Positions 1 to 5,257 of a stretch of DNA of 5,684 nt are shown one piece after another. The notes under the pieces were generated by a model. The model had not been told where the DNA came from. It saw nothing but the letters and a program-made list of their open reading frames with translations, and did not search any database. Made by a program: the position numbers and the translations under genes. Source of the stretch: an uncultured Oscillospiraceae bacterium (GTDB lineage: Bacteria; Bacillota_A; Clostridia; Oscillospirales; Oscillospiraceae); contig CAJTTS010000171.1 of the NCBI GenBank assembly GCA_910579155.1, positions 1 through 5,684 of the forward strand, in the 5' to 3' direction. How positions within the stretch are numbered: the stretch's first letter is position 1; each line of letters starts with the position of its first letter.

Positions 1-25
1 GGGGGCCGGTACAGAACCGGCCCCC
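1..25 (-). terminator. GC-rich hairpin, probable operon terminator (cut by window edge)
   Basis: A perfect 10-bp stem pairs positions 1-10 with 16-25 around a 5-base loop (11-15). It lies only 8 bases after the stop codon of the last minus-strand gene, where a rho-independent terminator is expected. For minus-strand transcription the U-tract would fall to the left of position 1 and cannot be seen. Read on the plus strand, the stem is followed only by TTGTT, a weak tract, so a bidirectional terminator is possible but not shown. The stem may extend past the left edge. Confidence 0.7.
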
Positions 26-33
26 TTGTTCAT

Positions 34-792
34 TCAAGCGGTAGTTTTAACCGCCTCGTCACAGATTAGCTTGGCTGCAGCCACAATTTCGGCATTGCCG
101 GTAAACTTGGTGGCAACCCAATACAGCGCTTTCGGATCGATCTGCATAACCTCCCCCAGCGTTTTCCCGCTGTACTTGGCAATCGGGCACGAAACCTTCA
201 GTGCCTGCTCAAAAGGCGACAGCTCAGGTTCCTGCGGCTGCGGCTTCGGGGCTGCCTGAGCGGCAGGTGCGGCAGGCGGCGGAGGCGGGGCGCTCCCAAT
301 GGAGGCGTCCACAGGATTGCCGCTCCACATAATACCGCCCAGTTCGTCCACAGCCGGTGCATCAAAGGAATCACCGGCGGCCCCAAACTGGAGGCCAAAG
401 CCTGCATTACGCAGGGCAATACCCACCGCAGCGGTCTGCGCCCACTCTCTGGGTGAGACAGTAGGTTTATCGGGTAGATAACCTCTGGAGGCAGTCGCCT
501 CGGCCAGGAACTGATCCACCGGTGCGGAATAGTGGGGATAGACCCGGGCTGTCGCCACAAAACAGTCCTTCCCCGCCGTGACGGAAACGGCGATACGCCC
601 CTCCGGATATTTCAGCCGGAACCAGCCAATCTGGACCATAACCGGAAGCCGCAGCCTTTTTTCACCACCATTGGCGCTGTTCAGGTCGGTATACTCCACC
701 GCCAGTGCAGAGGGATCGAACCCCTCCACAGCGTTGATCTTCTGCAAGGCCTCCATGGCCGTCTGCTTTGCTTGTGTGTTGTCCGTAGTCAT
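34..792 (-). CDS. Two-domain protein: candidate ssDNA annealing/binding region plus ExoX-C-like C-terminal domain
   Basis: This 252-residue protein is the last gene of the operon. Residues about 45-137 form a mixed alpha/beta region: a Trp-Phe strand (W57, F58), 'YPEGRI' near 62-67, 'ATARVYP' near 80-86, then an alanine-rich helix with 'AQTAAVGIALRNAGFG' at 118-133. That last pattern recalls the 'AETxAIGRALAxxGYG' helix of Rad52-like and related phage/ICE ssDNA-binding proteins, but the match is loose. Residues 166-192 are a Pro/Ala/Gln linker with five consecutive prolines (169-173). Residues about 194-246 ('YSGKTLGEVMQIDPKALYW') resemble the small domain at the C-terminus of exonuclease X. 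The 4-base ATGA overlap with the upstream gene implies translational coupling, and AAGGAGG lies 10 bases before the ATG. Being in an operon with a YqaJ-type nuclease supports a role as its single-strand annealing partner; that role is inference. No signal peptide or membrane segment is seen, so it is probably cytoplasmic. Confidence 0.85.
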   Translation of the reverse strand: MTTDNTQAKQTAMEALQKINAVEGFDPSALAVEYTDLNSANGGEKRLRLPVMVQIGWFRLKYPEGRIAVSVTAGKDCFVATARVYPHYSAPVDQFLAEATASRGYLPDKPTVSPREWAQTAAVGIALRNAGFGLQFGAAGDSFDAPAVDELGGIMWSGNPVDASIGSAPPPPPAAPAAQAAPKPQPQEPELSPFEQALKVSCPIAKYSGKTLGEVMQIDPKALYWVATKFTGNAEIVAAAKLICDEAVKTTA

Positions 793-1262
793 GACGCAGG
801 CGCCTCCTTTTCCTTCTTTTTAATGGGTACAAATGTGTTTCGGAACTGAAGCCATGCGGGAAGCAGCGTCTGAATCACTCTGCCAATCTCCCGGCTGTAG
901 CTTTCCGGAGCGGACGGCGCAAAGCTGGAAAAACGCTTGCGGTAATCTTCAATCACCCGCCCCAGATTGTTCTGGGCAGCATCCCGCTCCTTCTGCGTGT
1001 CAGGTCCGCGGTTAGGCCCATAGCGGCGTTCCAGGGCGAGGCACTGCACATAGGCGTCCAGCATTTTGTAGTGTCCCTGCAAAAACTGGGCCTCCATGGT
1101 GACCGGAGCCGTCTTGCAGAACATCTGGCAGGTCTCCAGCACGCCGATCCGGTACACGATCTCACCGTGCCACCAGATTGCATCGGCCGGCGCACCGCCC
1201 TGCGCGATGCGCTGGTCTACCTCGCTGCGGAGATTATAGTAGTTTTCAAGAACAGTAGCCAT
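789..1262 (-). CDS. Small helical protein of unknown function
   Basis: I do not recognise this 157-residue protein. It appears almost wholly alpha-helical and soluble, with a tryptophan pair at 30-31 ('IWWHGE'), a central segment rich in Met, Gln, Tyr and Leu (about 40-80), and a charged stretch 'QKERDAAQNNLGRVIEDYRKR' spread over about 90-110. The C-terminus has a short basic tail (KKKEKE near 148-153). Two cysteines at 45 and 49 (CQMFC) and one at 74 do not make an obvious metal site. It starts 18 bases after the helicase stop codon, with GGGAGG 8 bases before the ATG, and overlaps the next gene by 4 bases (ATGA). The fixed position between the helicase and the candidate annealing protein suggests an accessory role in the same DNA-processing pathway, but nothing in the sequence proves it. 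Confidence 0.8.
   Translation of the reverse strand: MATVLENYYNLRSEVDQRIAQGGAPADAIWWHGEIVYRIGVLETCQMFCKTAPVTMEAQFLQGHYKMLDAYVQCLALERRYGPNRGPDTQKERDAAQNNLGRVIEDYRKRFSSFAPSAPESYSREIGRVIQTLLPAWLQFRNTFVPIKKKEKEAPAS
803..809 (-). promoter_or_regulatory. Ribosome binding site of the last gene
   Basis: AAGGAGG on the minus strand lies 10 bases before the ATG at 790-792, within the 3' end of the small helical gene. It supports the start and shows that the last gene has its own strong initiation signal in addition to the ATGA overlap. Confidence 0.75.
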
Positions 1263-1270
1263 ATTTGTTT

Positions 1271-1276
1271 CCTCCC
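1271..1276 (-). promoter_or_regulatory. Ribosome binding site of the small helical gene
   Basis: GGGAGG on the minus strand lies 8 bases before the ATG at 1260-1262, in the 18-base gap after the helicase stop codon. It fixes the start of the 157-residue product. Confidence 0.75.
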
Positions 1277-1280
1277 TTCA

Positions 1281-3458
1281 CTATGTTGCCGTTTGGATAA
1301 TACGGGCTGCCAGCAGGGTGTTGCGCCGCTCCGTATCCGTTGTCTGAATGGCCCGAATGACCGCCTGCCAGTCACCAACAATCTGCGCTCTGCATCTGGC
1401 TCGGGTAAGGCCGGTATAGACCAGAGGGCGCTTGAGCATACGGCCATGGCAATTCTGGATACTGAGCAGCACCGAGTCATACTGGCCGCCCTGGGACTTA
1501 TGAATGGTGGTGGCGTAGGCGAGATCCAAATGGCTCAGACTTTCATTGTCCTCATAGGCCACAATGCGGTCATCATGGAAATCCACCTCCACCAGGAACC
1601 CGTCATCATCCCGTTCAACTTTGCGGATATAGCCGATGTCTCCGTTGCTGACCTCTTCCCGGTTCTTGGTCTGCATGACCTTATCACCAAGCCGGAAGAT
1701 CCGCTGCCCCAAGGACAGCTCCGGTTTATTTGCGCCCGGCGGATTGACCAGGGCCCGCAGCCGCTCGTTCATGCTTCGCACGCCGGTCTCGGTCTTTGCC
1801 CGGAACGGGGTCAGCAGCGCAACATTGTCCACGCCATACCGGCGAACCTCCTGCATATACAGCCGCTCCAGCCACTCGGCGGACTGCTGAATATCGGCAG
1901 AACCCCAGAATTGGAAGTCTCCGTCAAACTGGAGGTCCGTATCGCCATGACGGATGTGCCGGGCGTTCTCGGCGATCATGCTGCCTTCGCTCTGGCGAAA
2001 CACCTTGTCCAACATCACCATCGGGATTCTGCCGCAGCGCAGCAGCTCACTGAGTACCGCACCCGGCCCTACAGAAGGAAGCTGGTCAGCATCTCCCACT
2101 AATACCAGCCGGCACATGGGCGGCAGCGCATGGAATAGATACCAGGTCATAGCCATATCCAGCATACTGATCTCGTCTACCAGTACCAGATCGGCGTCTA
2201 CCTGCTCCGGCATGGCCAGGATGTTTGTATCACCGGCAGTCAGGTTCAGCGCTTTATGGACCGTGCAGGCGGGAAGGCCACTGCTTTGCTCCAGTCGTCG
2301 GGCCGCACGGCCTGTGGGTGCGCAGCAGATAATGTCCGCATTCGGGAACGCCTTCCGGTAGATATTCAGAAAAACACGCTGAATGGATGTCTTGCCAGTA
2401 CCAGGGCCGCCGGAAATAATACAGATTGGGGATGCGAGGGCGGTCTTAACCGCCTGCCGCTGCTCCTCCGCCAATGTGAAGCCCAGTTCCTCCTGTTGCT
2501 GGTCAATCTCATCGTCCAAGTCGCCGATATAGGGCAGGCTGCTCCGCTGGAGCATTTCTCGAACACACTGGGCAACACCGTCCTCAGCTTTCGCCATAAC
2601 TGGACGGTAAACATGGCTCTGATATAGGGCCAGCCGGTCTGCTTTCAGCATCTCAAACGCCACATTGGCAACCGTCATGCGGTTTAGGCCCGGCGTACGC
2701 AGCAGCTCCAATGCCTGCTGGACAAAGTGCTCTTTGTTCAGGCATAGGTGGCCCTTCTGCTCAGCCACTTCCAATGTGTGGAGCAACCCGGCGGCAACCC
2801 GTTCCGGGGCTGTCTTGGGAATGCCCTGGCGTTCTGCCAGCCGGTCCGCTGCATCAAAAGACAACAGCCCCCGTTCAAACACCTCATAGGGGCGTTCCTT
2901 CAGCAGTTCCTCCGCTCGGATGCCCAGATCCTTTTGCAATCGAACGGCCTGCCCGGCATTGATATCCAACGGAGCCAACAGGGTAATAATCCGCCGGGCG
3001 CTCCGGGTCTCCATGTAGGAGTCGCGGAGCTGTTCACAGCGCTTGCTGCTGATGCCTGGCACTTCTCGGATACGGTCTGGGTCGTTGTCCAGCACCTCCA
3101 GGGTATCGTCGCCAAAGGTATTGTAAATGCGCTCAGCCAGTTTTTTGCCAATACCGCGGATCAAACCGGAGGCGAGATAGGTAACGATCCCCTTCTTGCC
3201 GGGTTCGATGATATCCTCATAAGACTCCATCATGAACTGAAGCCCATATTTGGCATCCTTCTTCCACCGGCCGGTCATGTCCACCTTCATCCGTTCCATG
3301 ATGGGCAGGTAGTGGCCCACCACCGTGATGCTGCTGAGTTTGTTTCCCTGCCCATCCAGTACAGTCTCACAAGGCACATAAAGCGCCACTGTGTAGCCGC
3401 CGTTCTGGGCATCCTCAATGCTCTTGGGGTAGATCAGTCTAAAAAACTTACATTTCAT
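1281..3458 (-). CDS. recD2: RecD2-type ATP-dependent DNA helicase (superfamily 1B)
   Basis: This 725-residue protein carries the full RecD2 architecture. The N-terminus (about 1-90) is the expected OB-like domain. Helix-hairpin-helix elements follow at about 100-112 ('RGIGKKLAERI') and 132-144 ('EVPGISSKRCEQL'), with a further DNA-binding helical region to about 215. The helicase core begins with a Q-motif-like 'FTLAEEQRQAV' (327-337), then Walker A 'GGPGTGKTS' (350-358), motif Ia 'APTGRAARRL' (380-389), Walker B 'LVDEISMLD' (426-434), motif III 'VGDADQLPSVGPG' (454-466), motif IV 'VFRQ' (486-489), an SH3-like insert starting 'GDKVMQ' (591-596) with 'NGDIGYI' (605-611), motif V 'TIHKSQGGQYDSV' (651-663) and motif VI 'YTGLTRAR' (681-688). 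Family members unwind duplex DNA 5' to 3' without RecBC. The length matches the Deinococcus-type enzyme and is a little shorter than the Bacillus one. It starts 11 bases after the upstream stop, with AGGAGG 7 bases before the ATG. The operon position suggests an element-borne copy rather than the host housekeeping gene. Confidence 0.95.
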   Translation of the reverse strand: MKCKFFRLIYPKSIEDAQNGGYTVALYVPCETVLDGQGNKLSSITVVGHYLPIMERMKVDMTGRWKKDAKYGLQFMMESYEDIIEPGKKGIVTYLASGLIRGIGKKLAERIYNTFGDDTLEVLDNDPDRIREVPGISSKRCEQLRDSYMETRSARRIITLLAPLDINAGQAVRLQKDLGIRAEELLKERPYEVFERGLLSFDAADRLAERQGIPKTAPERVAAGLLHTLEVAEQKGHLCLNKEHFVQQALELLRTPGLNRMTVANVAFEMLKADRLALYQSHVYRPVMAKAEDGVAQCVREMLQRSSLPYIGDLDDEIDQQQEELGFTLAEEQRQAVKTALASPICIISGGPGTGKTSIQRVFLNIYRKAFPNADIICCAPTGRAARRLEQSSGLPACTVHKALNLTAGDTNILAMPEQVDADLVLVDEISMLDMAMTWYLFHALPPMCRLVLVGDADQLPSVGPGAVLSELLRCGRIPMVMLDKVFRQSEGSMIAENARHIRHGDTDLQFDGDFQFWGSADIQQSAEWLERLYMQEVRRYGVDNVALLTPFRAKTETGVRSMNERLRALVNPPGANKPELSLGQRIFRLGDKVMQTKNREEVSNGDIGYIRKVERDDDGFLVEVDFHDDRIVAYEDNESLSHLDLAYATTIHKSQGGQYDSVLLSIQNCHGRMLKRPLVYTGLTRARCRAQIVGDWQAVIRAIQTTDTERRNTLLAARIIQTAT

Positions 3459-3465
3459 TCTGCGC

Positions 3466-3473
3466 CCTCCTAA
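3466..3473 (-). promoter_or_regulatory. Ribosome binding site of the helicase, nested in the upstream stop codon
   Basis: On the minus strand the sequence reads TTAGGAGG. The TAG stop of the zinc-ribbon gene (3470-3472) is part of the AGGAGG (3466-3471) that serves the helicase ATG, 7 bases away. A ribosome terminating on the upstream gene therefore covers the helicase initiation site, which argues for translational coupling and confirms the chosen helicase start. Confidence 0.85.
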
Positions 3474-4150
3474 GCCAGCACCAGCTCTGTGATAGGCTTA
3501 TAGATGACCTGTTCCTCCACCGTATGCTCGCTGGCGATGTGCAAGGCTTCCTCCACGATGTCATCCGCCAGCTGGTCAAACTCCTGTACCAGTTCTGTCC
3601 GCTGCTTGAGCTCATAAAGGGACCAGTCCTCAAAATCTTCCCCCATATCAACATCCCGTCCCGGATAAAAAAAGATCTGTATAGGCGGTTTGCTGAAGTC
3701 AATGCGGGCCTCTTCATTACATACCCCGCACCGGTTTCCGGTTTCTGCTACCGAGGTGTAATTTTTTTGGCCGCATTTGGTGCAGTAGGAGCGATATCTG
3801 CTGGGCTTGGTTCCGCCCTGATAGAGTACCAGATAGCCGCCACTGTGGCCGTTCCAACCTGCCTGCCACAGGTAGTTGTGCTGCCGGTTGAAGTCCTCAA
3901 TCCGCTCATTGAGCCGCTCATAGAACTCAGGTACTTGGATCATGTCCCAGAGCTTGTCCTCTGTTTCCCGGTCAAGACCAAGTTTGTAGAGCTTCATATT
4001 GCAGGCATACGACGTGCTTCGGTTCCAGCTATTCATCGTGTTATACCGAAAATGGCCTGACAGATAAGCAGTCATCTCAGCCCGGGACCGCTTATCCACA
4101 CGTTGGGAGAACAGACGCCGGGCGGAAGTTTCCTTTTTCATGAGTACCAT
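3470..4150 (-). CDS. Zinc-ribbon protein of unknown function
   Basis: I do not recognise this 226-residue protein as a named family. A four-cysteine zinc ribbon is clear: C123-x2-C126, 14 residues, then C141-x2-C144 ('CTKCG' and 'CGVC'). The N-terminal third is basic and helical (RR, KRSR near 11-24) and includes 'SWNRSTSYACN' near 41-51. The middle has an aromatic, glycine-rich stretch around 93-111 ('YLWQAGWNGHSGGYLVLY') that probably forms beta strands just before the ribbon. Residues after about 165 are acidic and helical (170-200). Such a layout is compatible with nucleic-acid binding or a protein adaptor, but this is inference. The start is supported by TTAGGAGGTGA placed 7 bases before the ATG; the alternative Met4 would be 16 bases away. 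It lies between the YqaJ-type nuclease and the helicase, and its stop codon is nested in the helicase ribosome binding site. Confidence 0.85.
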   Translation of the reverse strand: MVLMKKETSARRLFSQRVDKRSRAEMTAYLSGHFRYNTMNSWNRSTSYACNMKLYKLGLDRETEDKLWDMIQVPEFYERLNERIEDFNRQHNYLWQAGWNGHSGGYLVLYQGGTKPSRYRSYCTKCGQKNYTSVAETGNRCGVCNEEARIDFSKPPIQIFFYPGRDVDMGEDFEDWSLYELKQRTELVQEFDQLADDIVEEALHIASEHTVEEQVIYKPITELVLA

Positions 4151-4157
4151 GCTGTCA

Positions 4158-4165
4158 CCTCCTAA
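4158..4165 (-). promoter_or_regulatory. Very strong ribosome binding site of the zinc-ribbon gene
   Basis: The minus strand reads TTAGGAGGTGA, nearly a full complement of the 16S 3' end, with AGGAGG at 4158-4163 and 7 bases to the ATG. It decides between Met1 and Met4. It sits just downstream of the intergenic hairpin, so the hairpin could influence its access. Confidence 0.85.
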
Positions 4166-4172
4166 AAGATGG

Positions 4173-4205
4173 CACAGGGAGGCCAGTATTGTGGCTCTCC
4201 CTGTG
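4173..4205 (-). promoter_or_regulatory. Intergenic hairpin between the nuclease and zinc-ribbon genes
   Basis: Positions 4173-4181 pair perfectly with 4197-4205 (9 bp), and after a single unpaired base (4196) 4182-4185 pair with 4192-4195, leaving a 6-base loop (4186-4191). In the minus-strand transcript the stem is followed by CCATC and then UUUU, directly before the ribosome binding site. It lies in the only non-coding gap longer than 20 bases in the window. It could be a partial intrinsic terminator that lowers downstream expression, an mRNA-stabilising or processing element, or a regulator-bound structure. The U-tract is short and offset by five bases, so full termination looks unlikely. 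Confidence 0.6.
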
Positions 4206-4219
4206 TGTTTTGATATTTC

Positions 4220-5257
4220 TTATACCGGTTCAACAGAAACCTTGACTTTCCGGCTCTCCGAAGCTTTGAGCGCAGCCGCGTAGATACTGGGGTGCTCTTT
4301 CTTGAGATATCCGGAATCTACACGGCGTGTGGTTTTTGTTACAAAATCCACCAGCAGCTTGTCTTTGGTGGTGGTCAGCACACCATGCTCATGGGCTTTC
4401 ATCAGTTCCGCGATACGAACACTGTATGCTTCGATCTTTGCTTCATTTTCTTTCATCTGCTGTCTGAGTGCGGCATTTTCATCCTGAAGCGCGACAATCC
4501 CCCGCAGGGATTTTTCATATTTTAAGGGAAACTCAATCGTTGGAAGAGCTTTCTGGCTCGGACCACAAATATGAGCCAGCGCCTCCAGCGCCAGTTTCGG
4601 GGCCACCTCCGTCATGGCAGGTGGTTTGTCATTCCGCAGACTCCAGATCCACTGATCCAGCCGCTCAAAAATGATGTCCTCCTTCGCCTGATCCCGAATC
4701 AAACTGGGTGTAGCCAGATCATGCTCCGGGTTGTTACCCCAGATGGCTGAAAAGGCACCGAAATCTACATCCATGACTGACAGATAATAGCGAAGCTGAA
4801 ACTCATAATAGAGCGGATAGGCCCCGTCGGCCCAGTCGCCGGCCTTGTGATAGGTGCAGCTCTTGCATTCCAAAACGCCCGGTTTCCCGTCAGCTTTTCG
4901 GCTAAGTCGCCGATCAATGTCCGCCAAGGCATATGGAAAGTCCGCGTGCTGATACATATTGGTATCATCAATGACAGTGTCCCCCGTCCGCTGGGCGTAA
5001 AAATGGGCCGCAATCGGTTCAAGCATATGTCCCATCTGCAACTGCAAAGGATTGGGCTTATCTTTGGGCTTCATACGGCCTTTTTTGATCATCCACAATT
5101 CCAGTGGGGTGGTCCACGGTGACAGGCCAAAGATGGTGGCCACATCGCTTCCGCCCACGGTGTACTCAATGTCCCCTTTCGGGCCATGCTCCCGGCACTC
5201 CAGCCAGCGTTTTTCATCCATTCCCGCACAGTCGCACAGAATGATCGGTGCAGCCAT
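4220..5257 (-). CDS. YqaJ-type viral recombinase / lambda-exonuclease-like nuclease
   Basis: This 345-residue protein has the PD-(D/E)XK nuclease core of the YqaJ family at about residues 35-160. It contains 'VGGSDVATIFGLSPW' (34-48), 'MGHMLEP' with candidate metal ligand E80, 'ALADIDR' (110-116) with candidate ligand D115 (or D113), 'VLECKS' with E130 and K132, and 'YEFQLRYYL' with Q154. These match the residues that bind metal and catalyse cleavage in lambda exonuclease. The family digests double-stranded DNA ends to expose single strands for an annealing protein. Residues about 250-290 form a heptad-like coiled coil ('LQDENAALRQQMKENEAKI'), and the C-terminus (295-345) is a basic tail region. 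The start follows a TAATG overlap with the upstream gene, with AGGTGA 7 bases before the ATG; Met13 has no comparable site. Cysteines 8, 10 and 21 at the N-terminus are of unknown meaning. Probably cytoplasmic. Confidence 0.93.
   Translation of the reverse strand: MAAPIILCDCAGMDEKRWLECREHGPKGDIEYTVGGSDVATIFGLSPWTTPLELWMIKKGRMKPKDKPNPLQLQMGHMLEPIAAHFYAQRTGDTVIDDTNMYQHADFPYALADIDRRLSRKADGKPGVLECKSCTYHKAGDWADGAYPLYYEFQLRYYLSVMDVDFGAFSAIWGNNPEHDLATPSLIRDQAKEDIIFERLDQWIWSLRNDKPPAMTEVAPKLALEALAHICGPSQKALPTIEFPLKYEKSLRGIVALQDENAALRQQMKENEAKIEAYSVRIAELMKAHEHGVLTTTKDKLLVDFVTKTTRRVDSGYLKKEHPSIYAAALKASESRKVKVSVEPV

Noticed and set aside
241..300. GC-rich repetitive stretch that looks like a DNA repeat
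   Set aside because: It is explained by the Pro/Ala linker codons of the last gene; no regular repeat unit is seen.
651..663. Helicase motif V reads KSQGGQYDSV rather than the more usual KSQGSE-type sequence
   Set aside because: The key residues (H, K, S, Q, G and the following aromatic-Asp) are kept and the variable positions tolerate change, so this is unlikely to mean loss of activity. The numbers given here are residues of the helicase at 1281-3458, not bases.
1071..2102. Long plus-strand open frame (343 codons) opposite the helicase and the small helical gene
   Set aside because: It lies antisense to a helicase with full conserved motifs, crosses a gene boundary, and its translation is rich in His, Leu and Pro with no recognisable domain. 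It is a shadow of the GC-rich coding strand.
2748..3473. Plus-strand open frame of 241 codons opposite the helicase N-terminus
   Set aside because: It is fully antisense to conserved helix-hairpin-helix coding sequence and shows no family motif.
3524..4060. Plus-strand open frame of 178 codons with hydrophobic stretches opposite the zinc-ribbon gene
   Set aside because: The opposite strand has a coherent zinc ribbon, a near-perfect ribosome binding site and operon spacing; the hydrophobic look comes from reading acidic/Lys codons in reverse.
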